This document shows, piece after piece, positions 42,740-51,709 of a DNA stretch of 64,000 nucleotides. The DNA is from an uncultured Clostridia bacterium (lineage in GTDB: Bacteria > Bacillota > Clostridia > Christensenellales > CAG-138): contig CAMVMM010000013.1 in assembly GCA_947168565.1 (NCBI GenBank), positions 1 through 64,000 of the forward strand, in the 5' to 3' direction. Below the pieces are notes generated by a model. The model saw nothing but the letters and a program-made list of their open reading frames with translations, was not told where the DNA came from and did not search any database. Position numbers and translations under genes: made by a program. Positions within the stretch are counted from its first letter, which is position 1; the number at the start of each line of letters is the position of its first letter.

Positions 42740-43201
42740 ATGGAATATAAAAACATAAGAAATGCGGAGCCTGCGGATGCTTTTCGCCTTGCGGAGATAG
42801 AGGTTTTCAACTACCGCTTGAACTTTTACCCTATCTTCAAAACGGACGGTTACTTTTTCAGGGAGCTTTCGGTTCCCGTGCTGATGGGCGAGTATGAGAC
42901 CGACAACGCGCTGATCGAGCGCAGCTTGGTTTACGACGACGGCATAGTGAAGGGCTTTATCCGCGTGAAGGGAAGGCATATAGAAAAGCTTTTCGTTGAG
43001 CCGGTGTTTCAGCGCGAAGGCATAGGGGAGAAGCTGCTTTTGTTTGCCGTTTCCGAGCTGGGCGCAAACGAGCTGCTTGTGCTTGAGAAAAACGAAAAAG
43101 CCATACGCTTCTATGAGCGGCATGGCTTTTATCTGACAAGTGAAAAACAGCGCGTGGACGACACGGCGGAATTCCTTATAATGATGAGGCGGCGGGGATA
43201 G
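42740..43201 (+). CDS. GNAT family N-acetyltransferase, 153 aa
   Basis: Typical GNAT fold with motif A KLFVEPVFQREGIGEKLLLF (acetyl-CoA loop QREGIG) and motif B NEKAIRFYERHGFYLTSEKQ. The substrate is not known. The start at 42740 (MEYKNIRNAEP) is preferred: it begins the first beta strand, and an ATG 21 bases upstream has no ribosome site. The gene ends three bases before the convergent aldo/keto reductase, so there is no room for separate terminators. Confidence 0.88.
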   Translation: MEYKNIRNAEPADAFRLAEIEVFNYRLNFYPIFKTDGYFFRELSVPVLMGEYETDNALIERSLVYDDGIVKGFIRVKGRHIEKLFVEPVFQREGIGEKLLLFAVSELGANELLVLEKNEKAIRFYERHGFYLTSEKQRVDDTAEFLIMMRRRG

Positions 43202-43204
43202 CGC

Positions 43205-44212
43205 TTATTCCCCAAACTCCGCCGCAGCCTTTTTCAGCATTTCGCGGATGGGCAGGCTGTATGGACAGCGCGATTCGCACACGCCGCACTCTATGCACTC
43301 GCCCGCCTTCACCTTGAGCGTGGCGTAGCGCCCCCTCGCCCAGTCCTCAAGCCCGTAGCGGTCAAGGTAGCCCTCAAAGAGAAACACGTTCGGTATGCTT
43401 ATGCCCACGGTGCAGGGCGCGCAGTAATTGCACCTGCGGCAGAAATTGCCGGTGAGCGTGGCGCGAATCTTATCCACCCTTGCCTGAAGCTCCTCGCCGA
43501 GCGGGGAAGAGTCCGCGCCGTATTTCGTGTTGGTCTCGATCTCCTCAATGCAGTACATTCCGGGTATGGAAACCGTGACGAGCTCGTTTGCCGCGATATA
43601 GCGCAGCGCCGCCTCGCCGTCCTCGATCGCGCCGCCCGCAAGGGGCTTCATGGCGATGAAGGCGATGTTTTTTTCACGACATTTTGCAAGCAGATGCTCG
43701 CACTGGCTCTCCACTATATTATAGGGAAACATTATGCTCTCCACCCAGTCCAGCTCAAGCGCGCGCTCAAACACGGCTATCGCGTGCGCAGTGATGCCGA
43801 GATGCCTTATTTTGCCCGCCGCCTTCGCCGCCGTCAGCGCCTCAAGCGCGCCGCCGGGGGCAAGCACCGCGTCAAGCTGCTCCATGGAGGGGTTGTGTAC
43901 CTGGTAAAGGTCTATATGGTCGGTGCGCAGGTTTTTAAGGCTCAATTCAATATCCTTCTCCATGCCCGCCCTGTCCCGCGCCATGCTCTTTGTGGCAAGA
44001 ATGAATCTGTCCCTCCTGCCGTCTATCGCCTCGCCGATGTATTCCTCGCTCACGGTGTAGCCGCGCGCGGTGTCGATATAGTTCACGCCGCATTCAAGAA
44101 GCTTGTCGAAAAGCGCCCTCGCGCCCTCCTTCTCGATGCGCTGGATGGGTATTCCGCCGAAGCCCACGCGGGAAACCTCAAGCCCCGTTTTTCCAAAGGT
44201 CACGTACTGCAT
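43205..44212 (-). CDS. Aldo/keto reductase with C-terminal 4Fe-4S domain, 335 aa
   Basis: Residues about 1-255 are the AKR barrel: KTGLEVSRVGFGGIPIQ at the start, the catalytic Asp/Tyr strand GVNYIDTARGYTVSEEYIG, the Lys strand RFILATKSMARD, and HIDLYQVHNPSMEQLD. Residues about 262-335 hold two Cys groups, CRRCNYCAPC and CIECGVCESRCPYS, for Fe-S binding. This class is common in anaerobes and probably takes electrons from ferredoxin. Its substrate is unknown. GGAGAG precedes the ATG. The upstream 70 bases are very AT-rich. Confidence 0.92.
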   Translation of the reverse strand: MQYVTFGKTGLEVSRVGFGGIPIQRIEKEGARALFDKLLECGVNYIDTARGYTVSEEYIGEAIDGRRDRFILATKSMARDRAGMEKDIELSLKNLRTDHIDLYQVHNPSMEQLDAVLAPGGALEALTAAKAAGKIRHLGITAHAIAVFERALELDWVESIMFPYNIVESQCEHLLAKCREKNIAFIAMKPLAGGAIEDGEAALRYIAANELVTVSIPGMYCIEEIETNTKYGADSSPLGEELQARVDKIRATLTGNFCRRCNYCAPCTVGISIPNVFLFEGYLDRYGLEDWARGRYATLKVKAGECIECGVCESRCPYSLPIREMLKKAAAEFGE

Positions 44213-44288
44213 AGCATTCTCTCCTTGATGATTCGATAATTATTAAAATATAATGAAATAATATTTTATACCTTGAAAGAACGGCGCT

Positions 44289-45968
44289 TTATTTTTTAGC
44301 GGTGTTCCATTTTTCAAGCAGCGCGTTTATATCCTTTATAAACTGCTCCTTGTCCGCATTGGGAGCGCCGCCGTAGGTGCGGGTGAGCGAGGTGAGCCGC
44401 TTCGCCGCCTCTATAAGCTCCCGCTCCAGGTTCTTTGAGCGCACGGCGCCGCGGGAGGCATAGCCCGAATCGGGCGCGGCTGCGCCGTCCTCCGCGTTAG
44501 CTGCGTTGGCGGGCCTTTGCCTGCCGGTTTTGATCGGCACGCCCTCGGTGATGCGGATAAATTCGTTTTTGCCCGCGTCAAACTCCGTGCCGCTGTACGG
44601 CGCGAAGGCCTCGTAGCCCAGATCGGCTTTCAAATGCTCGGCAAAGCTGCCGCAGGATTCGTTTTCGCCGTGGTTTATGAAAACCCGCGCAGGCTTTTCA
44701 TCAAAGCCCCGCAGCCAGTTGATAAGCCCGTTTTTATCGGCGTGACCGCTTGAACCCTCAAGAAACGCTATCTCCGCGCGAACGGCTATGGTTTCGCCGA
44801 AGAGCTTTATATTCTTCGCGCCGTCGAGCAGCAGCCTTCCGAGCGTGCCCTCGGTTTGGTAGCCAACGAAAAGCAGGGTGCATTCAGGCCGCCAGAGATT
44901 GTGCTTGAGGTGGTGGCGTATCCTGCCGCCCTCGCACATTCCGCTGCCCGCGATTATCACCTTCGGCTCCTCGTCAAAATTCAGCGCCTTGCTCTCATCG
45001 GCGGAAACGCTGGGCTCAAGCCCCTTGAAATAGATGGGGTTTATGCCCTCGCGCAGAAGACGTGCGGTGTCCTCGTCGAAATTATCGGGGTCGGACTGCA
45101 GAAAAATGCTCGTTGCCTCCTCCGCAAGCGGGCTGTCCACCACCACGCGGAAATCGCCGTGATCCCGTATGCGGTTTTGAAGCTTCGCAAGGCGGATAAG
45201 GTAAAGTATCTCCTGGGTTCTTCCAACGGCGAAGCTCGGTATGATAACGTTGCCGCCGCGGTCGAGCGTGCGCTGTATCACCTGCGAAAGAAGCCCAACG
45301 TGGTCGCACTCCGCCTCCTCGTGCAGCCTTGTGCCGTAGGTGGATTCAAGCAAAAGGTAATCCGCATGGCGCACGGGGGAGGGGTCCTTCAAAAGGGGCT
45401 TGTTTATATTGCCAACGTCCCCGCTGAAAACGAAGGTTTTGTTTATCCCGCCCTCGCTCAAAAAAACCTCTATCGCGGCGGAGCCGAGCAGATGCCCGAC
45501 GTCCGTAAAGCGTATCTCAACGCCCTCGGCTATCCGCACCCTCTCGCCGTAATCCACCGGGCGCAGCAGCTTCAAAAGCTTCTCCGCGTCCTTCAGGGTG
45601 TAGACGGGTTCATACTGCTTATCGTCCGCACGCTTGCGCTTGCGGTTCTTCCATTCCGCGTCCGCCTCCTGTATATGCGCGCAGTCCCTCAGCATGATGT
45701 CCGTCAGCCCGCAGGTCGCCCGCGTGGCGTACACCGTGCCGCGAAAACCCCTCTTGTAAAGAAGGGGCAGATTGCCGGAATGGTCTATATGCGCATGGGT
45801 AAGAAGCACCGAGTTTATGCTCGATGCGTCCACGGGCAGGTGCTGATTCACGAAAATATCCCGCCCCTGCTCCATTCCGCAGTCCACAAGCAGCTTTTCG
45901 CTGCCGACCTCTATAAGCGTCATGCTGCCCGTGACCTCGCGGGCGGCGCCCAAAAAAGTTACTTTCAT
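44289..45968 (-). CDS. Metallo-beta-lactamase/beta-CASP nuclease, 559 aa
   Basis: An RNA nuclease of the CPSF73-like bacterial group. Metal motif LTHAHIDHSGNLP, later GHLLGSAAIEVF and FSGDVGNINKPLL. The beta-CASP insert (about 200-400) includes ESTYGTRLHEEAE, IPSFAVGRTQEIL and IIAGSGMCEGGRIRHHL. A C-terminal MBL part (VFINHGENESCGSFAEHL) completes the core. The last 90 residues are an extra charged helical tail. GGAGGCAAAG precedes the ATG. It is divergent from the ABC exporter genes. Targets are unknown. Confidence 0.92.
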   Translation of the reverse strand: MKVTFLGAAREVTGSMTLIEVGSEKLLVDCGMEQGRDIFVNQHLPVDASSINSVLLTHAHIDHSGNLPLLYKRGFRGTVYATRATCGLTDIMLRDCAHIQEADAEWKNRKRKRADDKQYEPVYTLKDAEKLLKLLRPVDYGERVRIAEGVEIRFTDVGHLLGSAAIEVFLSEGGINKTFVFSGDVGNINKPLLKDPSPVRHADYLLLESTYGTRLHEEAECDHVGLLSQVIQRTLDRGGNVIIPSFAVGRTQEILYLIRLAKLQNRIRDHGDFRVVVDSPLAEEATSIFLQSDPDNFDEDTARLLREGINPIYFKGLEPSVSADESKALNFDEEPKVIIAGSGMCEGGRIRHHLKHNLWRPECTLLFVGYQTEGTLGRLLLDGAKNIKLFGETIAVRAEIAFLEGSSGHADKNGLINWLRGFDEKPARVFINHGENESCGSFAEHLKADLGYEAFAPYSGTEFDAGKNEFIRITEGVPIKTGRQRPANAANAEDGAAAPDSGYASRGAVRSKNLERELIEAAKRLTSLTRTYGGAPNADKEQFIKDINALLEKWNTAKK

Positions 45969-45992
45969 CGCTTTGCCTCCGTTTATAATGCT

Positions 45993-46021
45993 ATTATAAT
46001 TCTTTTTTTAAAAAACCGCAA
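45993..46021 (-). promoter_or_regulatory. Promoter of the beta-CASP nuclease gene
   Basis: TTGCGG, 17 bases, TATAAT on the minus strand, about 25 bases before the start. Confidence 0.7.
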
Positions 46022-46052
46022 CGGTGTTTTATCATTGTATAATCGGCGAAGG

Positions 46053-46082
46053 TTGAAAACGCCCCCCTCGCGGTGGTATACT
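46053..46082 (+). promoter_or_regulatory. Promoter of the ABC exporter operon
   Basis: TTGAAA, 18 bases, TATACT, about 55 bases before the first ABC gene. Confidence 0.6.
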
Positions 46083-46137
46083 TACAATGGTATTATGCGG
46101 CTGAAAAGCGGCAGTCAATCAACCGAACGGAGCTAAT

Positions 46138-47868
46138 ATGAAGCGGATACTGAGCTGTTTTAATAGATACAGGGTGCAGACGGTGCTTGCGCCCCTTTTC
46201 AAATTCATGGAGGCGGCAATAGATCTTATCGTTCCCCTTGTAATAGCCGCTATCATCGACACGGGCATAGAGAAAAGCGACGCGGGCTTTATCCTCTCGC
46301 GCGGGGCGCTGCTTGTGCTGCTTGCCGCGGTGGGGCTGACCCTTGCGCTCATAGCGCAGTATTTTTCCGCAAGGGCGGCGATAGGCGTTTGCACCGAGGT
46401 AAGGGCGAAGCTTTTCGATAAGATCCAGCTTCTTTCGTATTCAAGGCTGGACGGGGTGGGCGCTTCAACGCTGATAACAAGGCTCACAAGCGACGTTGCC
46501 GCGCTTCAAACGGGCATAAACCTTGCCCTGCGCCTGCTGCTGCGCTCGCCCTTCGTGGTGTTCGGCGCGATGGCGGTCGCCTTCACGATAGACGCGGGCT
46601 GCGCGCTCATCTTTGCCGCCGTAATCGCGGTGCTGCTCGTGATAGTGTTTTTCATTCTGCTTGCCTCCATACCGCGTCACACGGTGGTGCAGCGCGAGCT
46701 GGACGGCGTGACCGGCGCCGCAAGGGAAAACCTTTCCGGCGCAAGGGTCGTGCGTGCGTTTCGGATGGAGGAGGAGGAAAAGCGCGAATTTGAAAGGCGC
46801 GGCGCAAGGCTGGAGGCGCTTTCGCTTGCCGTGGGCAGGATTTCCGCGCTTTTGAACCCGGCCACGCTCATCGCCGTCAATTTCGCCGTGATAGCCCTTA
46901 TATGGAGCGGCGCGGTGCGCGTGAATATCGGGTCGCTCTCGCAGGGGCAGGTGGTGGCGCTGTATAATCTGCTTTCGCAGATCCTTGTGGAGCTTGTGAA
47001 GATGGCCAATTTTATGATAACCGCCGCAAGAGCCGCCGCAAGCGCCGGGCGCATAGCCTCCGTGCTGGATATGGACGAGGGTGAAAAGGGCGGCAAGCGC
47101 ATTCCCGAAGCGGACGCGCCGCGCGGCGAGGTGGAGTTTCGGCAGGTTTCGTTTGAATATGAGCGGGCGGGCGCGCCGTCGCTCTTTGATATAAGCTTCA
47201 AGGCGGAGGCGGGGCAGACCGTGGGCATAATCGGCGGCACGGGCAGCGGCAAATCCACGCTTTCCTACCTTATTTCGGGCTTCTTTTTCCCAACCGGGGG
47301 CGAGATACTGCTGGACGGCGTGCCGATAAACGAAATGGAGCCCTCCGCTCTGCGCAGCCGCGTTTCCGTGGTGCCCCAAAAAGCAGTTTTGACCGAGGGC
47401 ACCGTCCGCTCAAACCTGCTTATGGGCGATGCGCAGGCGGACGAAGGCAGGCTCGTTTCCGCGCTCAAAACCGCGCAGGCGTATGATTTTGTGGCGGAGC
47501 GCGAGGCGGGGCTGGATGAAAGGGTCGCAAGGGGCGGCAGCAATTTCTCCGGCGGGCAGCGGCAGAGGCTCTGCGTGGCAAGGGCGCTTGTGAAAAAAAG
47601 CGAGATACTGATTTTGGATGACAGCGCGTCGGCTCTTGATTACGCCACGGACGCAAGGCTTCGCGCCGCGCTGAAGGCCGACCCAGAAAAGCGCACCACC
47701 TTTATAATTTCGCAGCGGGCGGCCTCCATCATGCACGCCGATCTTATAATAGTGCTGGATGAAGGCAGAGCCGTGGGCATGGGCAGGCATGAGCAGCTTT
47801 TGAAGAGCTGCCCCATTTACCGCGAGATTTACGAAATGCAGACGGGAAGGGAGGCGAAGCGCGCATGA
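46138..47868 (+). CDS. ABC exporter half-transporter with degenerate Walker B, 576 aa
   Basis: Six-helix membrane domain (about 15-305) followed by an ATPase domain. Walker A is GGTGSGKST and the signature NFSGGQRQRL. Walker B is ILILDDSASALD, with Asp where the catalytic Glu normally stands. Such a substitution marks the non-catalytic site of heterodimeric exporters such as BmrC/BmrD. The stop overlaps the next ABC gene (ATGA). Substrate unknown; a drug or peptide is typical. Confidence 0.93.
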   Translation: MKRILSCFNRYRVQTVLAPLFKFMEAAIDLIVPLVIAAIIDTGIEKSDAGFILSRGALLVLLAAVGLTLALIAQYFSARAAIGVCTEVRAKLFDKIQLLSYSRLDGVGASTLITRLTSDVAALQTGINLALRLLLRSPFVVFGAMAVAFTIDAGCALIFAAVIAVLLVIVFFILLASIPRHTVVQRELDGVTGAARENLSGARVVRAFRMEEEEKREFERRGARLEALSLAVGRISALLNPATLIAVNFAVIALIWSGAVRVNIGSLSQGQVVALYNLLSQILVELVKMANFMITAARAAASAGRIASVLDMDEGEKGGKRIPEADAPRGEVEFRQVSFEYERAGAPSLFDISFKAEAGQTVGIIGGTGSGKSTLSYLISGFFFPTGGEILLDGVPINEMEPSALRSRVSVVPQKAVLTEGTVRSNLLMGDAQADEGRLVSALKTAQAYDFVAEREAGLDERVARGGSNFSGGQRQRLCVARALVKKSEILILDDSASALDYATDARLRAALKADPEKRTTFIISQRAASIMHADLIIVLDEGRAVGMGRHEQLLKSCPIYREIYEMQTGREAKRA

Positions 47869-49709
47869 AAAAGCGGACCTTACAGGCAAAAGCCGCAAAA
47901 GCCGAAAAAGACGCAAAAGCCGCAAAGCCCGCTCAAAGGGGCGCGAAGGATTCGGTCGGCACGCTCAAAAAGCTTTTGAAGCGGCTTTCGGGCAGGGGCA
48001 GAAGGCTGCTTGCCGCGCTCTCACTGCTGCTTGCGCTCGTGTCGGTGGCGCTGTCGCTGCTCATACCCGTGCTGGTGGGCAGGGGCATCGACTGCATGAT
48101 AGGCATGGGGCGCGTGGATTTTACCGCGCTCAAGCCGTATCTTGTGTGGATAGGCGTCAGCGCGCTCGTTTCCGGCGCGGCAAGCTATCTGATGGGGCTT
48201 GTGAACAACCGCATCACCTACGGCATGGTGAAGGATATCCGCACCGAGGCATTCGATCATATTCAGAGCATGCCGCTTTCCGAGCTTGACCCGCGCCCCG
48301 TGGGGGATACCGTCAGCCGCCTTATAAGCGACGCGGATCAGCTTGCGGACGGGCTTTTGCTGGGCTTTTCGCAGCTCTTTACGGGCATCGTGACCATAAT
48401 CGGCACGCTTTTCTTCATGCTCTCGGTGGATCCGCTCATCACCCTTGCGGTGGTGGCGCTCTCGCCGCTTTCGCTCGTGGTGGCGCGGTTCATCGCAAAG
48501 CACAGCTACAAAAGCTTCAGGCAGCAGGCGGAGGCAAGGGGCGCGAATACGGCGGTGATAGATGAATACATCGGCGAGCAGAAGCTCGTGCGCGCGTTTT
48601 CATACGAAAAATATTCCAAACAGCTTTTCGATAAAACCAATTTAAACCTTGAAAAGCACGCGGTGAAGGCAACCTTCCTTTCCTCGCTCACCAATCCCTC
48701 CACGCGCTTTGTGAATTCCATCATCTATGCGGCGGTGGCGGTGCTTGGCGCGCTGAGCGTTATAGGCGTTATCGGCGGCGGGCTCACCGTGGGCGGGCTT
48801 TCGGCGTTTTTGAGCTACGCCAATCAGTATACCAAGCCCTTCAACGAGATCTCCGGCGTGATAGCGGAGCTTCAGGGTGCGCTTGCCTGCGCGGAGCGGC
48901 TTTTCGCCCTTATGGAAGCGCCGGCGGAAACGCCCGACCCCGTTCCCTCGGAAACGCCCGCGGAGGGGGACGGCAGGGTGGAGTTTAAGGATGTGGCGTT
49001 CTCCTATTCGCCCGAGCGCGAGCTTATAAAGGATTTTTCGCTGAACGTGAAAAACGGGCAGCGTATTGCGATAGTCGGCCCCACGGGCTGCGGCAAAACC
49101 ACGCTTATAAACCTTATCATGCGCTTTTATGACGTGGATTCGGGCGAGATCCGCCTGGGCGGGGTGGAAACGCGGCGCATGAAGCGCTCCGAGCTGCGCG
49201 CGCGCTTCGGAATGGTTTTGCAGGATACGTGGCTCAAGAGCGGCACGGTGCGCGAAAATATTGCGATGGGCAATAAAAACGCCACGGACGAGCGCATAAT
49301 CGCCGCCGCGAAAAGGGCGCACGCGCACGGCTTCATCACAAGGCTGCCCAATGGGTACGACACGGTTCTGGGCGAATCGGGCGGCACGCTCTCGCAGGGG
49401 CAGAAGCAGCTGCTGTGCATCGCCCGCGTGATGCTCTCCGAGCCCCCCGCGCTGATACTGGATGAAGCCACCTCCAGCATAGATTCGCGCACGGAAATTC
49501 TCGTGCAGGATGCGTTTGCCAAGCTTATGAAGGGGCGCACAAGCTTCATAGTTGCCCACAGGCTCTCCACCGTGCGGGACGCGGATATGATTCTTGTGAT
49601 GAGATCGGGGCGCATCATCGAAAAGGGTACGCATGAGGAGCTGCTTGAGCGCGGCGGGTTCTACAGGGAGCTGTATGAAACACAGTTTGCGCACGAAGCG
49701 GAAGTATAG
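47865..49709 (+). CDS. ABC exporter half-transporter, catalytic partner, 614 aa
   Basis: Starts with a Lys/Ala-rich cytoplasmic extension of about 35 residues, then six membrane helices and an ATPase domain. Walker A GPTGCGKTT, signature LSQGQKQL, Walker B ALILDEATSSID with the catalytic Glu, and the switch His in FIVAHRLSTV. It therefore supplies the working ATPase residues that its partner lacks. Coupled by ATGA overlap to the preceding gene. A bidirectional terminator follows. Confidence 0.94.
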   Translation: MKKRTLQAKAAKAEKDAKAAKPAQRGAKDSVGTLKKLLKRLSGRGRRLLAALSLLLALVSVALSLLIPVLVGRGIDCMIGMGRVDFTALKPYLVWIGVSALVSGAASYLMGLVNNRITYGMVKDIRTEAFDHIQSMPLSELDPRPVGDTVSRLISDADQLADGLLLGFSQLFTGIVTIIGTLFFMLSVDPLITLAVVALSPLSLVVARFIAKHSYKSFRQQAEARGANTAVIDEYIGEQKLVRAFSYEKYSKQLFDKTNLNLEKHAVKATFLSSLTNPSTRFVNSIIYAAVAVLGALSVIGVIGGGLTVGGLSAFLSYANQYTKPFNEISGVIAELQGALACAERLFALMEAPAETPDPVPSETPAEGDGRVEFKDVAFSYSPERELIKDFSLNVKNGQRIAIVGPTGCGKTTLINLIMRFYDVDSGEIRLGGVETRRMKRSELRARFGMVLQDTWLKSGTVRENIAMGNKNATDERIIAAAKRAHAHGFITRLPNGYDTVLGESGGTLSQGQKQLLCIARVMLSEPPALILDEATSSIDSRTEILVQDAFAKLMKGRTSFIVAHRLSTVRDADMILVMRSGRIIEKGTHEELLERGGFYRELYETQFAHEAEV

Positions 49710-49723
49710 ATTTGTGAAATAAA

Positions 49724-49758
49724 AAAAACTCCGTATGTATTTACAAACGGGGTTTTTT
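49724..49758. terminator. Bidirectional terminator
   Basis: AAAACTCCGT paired with ACGGGGTTTT around a 12-base loop. T-runs follow in both directions, serving the ABC operon and the convergent small gene. Confidence 0.75.
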
Positions 49759-49769
49759 AATAGTAATGA

Positions 49770-50075
49770 TCAGCGCAACAACGGTTTTAAACCGGGCGAC
49801 ATATCAAGATAGCCGAATAGCAGGATAAAGAAGAAAACCAACATGAAAAATGCTAAATCAATAGCAAAAAGTAACGGTTTCTTTGAAACGAGCTGTTTTA
49901 CGGATTCGTGGTATTTTACGAAAAGCATTGTCTGAAAACCTCCGGCAACGCAGAATACGAATACATTGTTTAAAAATGAAAGCTGAATTGAAAACAGCAG
50001 AAAGGAGAAGGGAAGCGCAATCAAAAGGTTCTCTATCAAAACCAATGCCTTTCCATTTCTTTTATCATGCTTCAT
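49770..50075 (-). CDS. Small membrane protein of unknown function, 101 aa
   Basis: A basic start (MKHDKRNGK), then three hydrophobic segments (about 12-33, 35-52 and 66-88). The ATG at 50075 is preceded by GTGGAG. Base composition is clearly more AT-rich than the surroundings, and codon choice differs from the neighbouring GC-rich genes, suggesting separate origin. No family is recognised. It converges on the ABC operon and shares a terminator with it. Confidence 0.6.
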   Translation of the reverse strand: MKHDKRNGKALVLIENLLIALPFSFLLFSIQLSFLNNVFVFCVAGGFQTMLFVKYHESVKQLVSKKPLLFAIDLAFFMLVFFFILLFGYLDMSPGLKPLLR

Positions 50076-50318
50076 GCTTTACTCCACGCAGTATATAAAA
50101 TGTGTTTGATGGCGATGCATCAATCGTTGGCATAAATATCGGGACACCATGTATAGCTGCAGCCTGACGGAACGTGAATGAAATCACTATTCCATGCCTC
50201 AAAACGCATAATGGATCGATAGCTATATGGGCTCACTTGGGAAATAAACTCAATTTTGAGCTTGCCTGTACTACTGCTGTTGATTGCATTATTGAAGTTC
50301 CATCTTGCGAGCTGCGTA
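50076..50318. other. AT-rich gap without a convincing gene
   Basis: A minus-strand frame (50120-50329) begins at a TTG inside the ribU terminator stem and has no ribosome site. Its end (HVPSGCSYTWCPDIYAND) looks protein-like, so a decayed gene is possible. Nothing else is seen. Confidence 0.4.
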
Positions 50319-50347
50319 AAAAACGCCAAATCGTTCGGCGTTTTTTG
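50319..50347. terminator. Bidirectional terminator downstream of ribU
   Basis: AAAAAACGCC paired with GGCGTTTTTT and a nine-base loop, 20 bases after the ribU stop on the minus strand. Confidence 0.85.
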
Positions 50348-50366
50348 CTTTTGACCATGTTGCTTT

Positions 50367-51122
50367 TTATAACGCTTTCTTCCTATGCTCCATCCTCAGC
50401 GCCGTGGAGATGGGCTTGTACACAAAGAAGGTGACGAGCGAAACTATGGCGCCCTTCAAAAGGTTGAAGGGAACCACGGCATAAAGCACCAGCGTATTCA
50501 CGCTCGTTATGCGCCCGTTCACCGCCGTGCCCATGCCTATAAGCGCATCCAGCCCGCCCTTTCCGGCAAAAAACAGCTCCGCGAATTTGGGAATAAGGTA
50601 GAGCGCGTTGAAGGCGCTGCCGAAAACCGTCATCACAAGCGTGCCGGCTATAAGCCCGATGAGCGCGGTCTTGCGGCTCGGCTTGGCGTGGTAGATTATG
50701 CCCGCGGGCAGAATGAAGGTACAGCCCACTATGAAATTGGCAAAATCGCCCACAAAAGCGGTGGAGGTGCCCTTGAGGATTATTTTCAGCACCACCTTTA
50801 TAAGCTCCGCCGCAACGCCGTAAACCGGCCCAAGGAAGAAGGTGCATATCATCACCGGCAGCTCCGAAATATCCAGCTTGTAGAAGCCCGGCGCGAAGAA
50901 AAGCGGCAGCTCAAGCAGCATCAGCACGGCGGCTATGCTTGAAAAAAGCGCCGTGTAGGTCATGCGCCGGGTGCGGTCCACCTTTTGAGCGCGGTTTTTG
51001 AAATAAAGCCGCTGGAAAAACAGCGCGATAAGCACCACGCCCGCCGAAACAGCAAGCGCGGTCAGCACGAAGCCGAGATTTGATTTTAAGGCTTCAAAGG
51101 TCTTTTTCATGTTGTGATCCAT
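50367..51122 (-). CDS. ribU: Riboflavin ECF transporter S component RibU, 251 aa
   Basis: Binds and imports riboflavin together with a shared ECF energy module that is not in this window. The RibU core is clear: ALFSSIAAVLMLLELPLFF, FYKLDISELPVMICTFFLGP, STAFVGDFANFIVG and VNTLVLYAVVPFNLLKG. About 45 extra N-terminal residues contain an additional hydrophobic segment (about 15-35). The FMN riboswitch directly upstream confirms the substrate. The start at 51122 or at the Met four codons on is possible; GGAGGAAAAT favours the first. Confidence 0.95.
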   Translation of the reverse strand: MDHNMKKTFEALKSNLGFVLTALAVSAGVVLIALFFQRLYFKNRAQKVDRTRRMTYTALFSSIAAVLMLLELPLFFAPGFYKLDISELPVMICTFFLGPVYGVAAELIKVVLKIILKGTSTAFVGDFANFIVGCTFILPAGIIYHAKPSRKTALIGLIAGTLVMTVFGSAFNALYLIPKFAELFFAGKGGLDALIGMGTAVNGRITSVNTLVLYAVVPFNLLKGAIVSLVTFFVYKPISTALRMEHRKKAL

Positions 51123-51130
51123 ATTTTCCT

Positions 51131-51165
51131 CCGAAAAAAGAAATTACCCGAAGAAATTCTTCGGG
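51131..51165 (-). terminator. Regulated terminator of the FMN riboswitch
   Basis: Perfect inverted repeat CCCGAAGAA/TTCTTCGGG (51147-51165) followed on the minus strand by a T-rich stretch. It lies between the aptamer and the ribU ribosome site, as expected for transcriptional attenuation. Confidence 0.75.
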
Positions 51166-51218
51166 CCGCTTGGAACAGGATAAAATAAATATCAATATTG
51201 TAAGTATTAAATCTATTC

Positions 51219-51365
51219 TCCTTCTTCCATCCGGACTTACGCATTTATGAAAACGCGCTCACCGTCGGTTCCGGAATTTCACCGGATCGGCAGACGGCCG
51301 AAAGCTCGGCAGCCTGTTCGCGGACTTTTACCGCCGGTAGGGAATCTCACCCTGCCCCGAAGTGA
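51219..51365 (-). promoter_or_regulatory. FMN riboswitch (RFN element)
   Basis: On the minus strand the conserved parts appear in order: GGGGCAGGGTGAGATTCCC, ACCGGCGGTAAAAGTCCGCG, GCCGATCCGGTGAAATTCCG, GAACCGACGGTGA and AGTCCGGATGGAAGA. All five helices plus the closing stem are visible. FMN binding should favour the downstream terminator and lower ribU expression. Confidence 0.95.
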
Positions 51366-51369
51366 GTTC

Positions 51370-51398
51370 ATTATAGCACAGCGGTTAGCTTATTGCAA
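51370..51398 (-). promoter_or_regulatory. Promoter of the riboswitch-ribU unit
   Basis: TTGCAA, 17 bases, TATAAT on the minus strand, directly ahead of the aptamer. Confidence 0.8.
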
Positions 51399-51542
51399 CC
51401 GGTTTTTTGGAAATTATACTGTTCTGCGAATAAAATCTTGATTTGGACGCATATTTTCCGATGTATCCGCCCGCCCGCTCTCAATGCTTGGATGCAGGTG
51501 GTATAGGATCCGCTTCGCGGGTGAAATCGGCAAAGCCGGTTG

Positions 51543-51566
51543 CGGTTGAAATTCCTGCGGAATTTC
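51543..51566 (-). repeat. Covarying hairpin family, copy E
   Basis: GAAATTCC/GGAATTTC with loop TGC, preceded by CGGTT. In reverse complement it reads hairpin then AACCG, as in the copies at 47 and 20859. The 51420-51610 stretch around it holds no gene. Confidence 0.65.
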
Positions 51567-51610
51567 TGAATGATTTGATTTTCTATAACAAAAAAAGCTG
51601 CGTTTCCAAA

Positions 51611-51676
51611 AGCCTTCCCCTCCGAGGGGAAGGTGGCTGAGGCGGCGCAGCGCGCCGCGAAGACGGATGAGGTGGA
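51611..51676 (+). repeat. Left arm of an inverted pair of dispersed repeats
   Basis: Begins with the hairpin CCTTCCCCT/AGGGGAAGG, then a GGTGGCTGAGGC segment, a GC-rich hairpin and AGACGGATGAGGTGG. The right arm at 51850 is the same design inverted. The window start carries the second half of it. Confidence 0.75.
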
Positions 51677-51684
51677 ATGATGCA

Positions 51685-51709
51685 CAAATCCCGCATGGGA
51701 TTTGAACCG
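51685..51709 (+). repeat. Covarying hairpin family, copy B
   Basis: CAAATCCC/GGGATTTG with loop GCAT, followed by AACCG; nearly identical to copy A except for the loop. Confidence 0.65.

Noticed and set aside
50120..50329. 69-codon minus-strand frame
   Set aside because: It starts at TTG within the ribU terminator stem without a ribosome site; kept only as a possible decayed gene.
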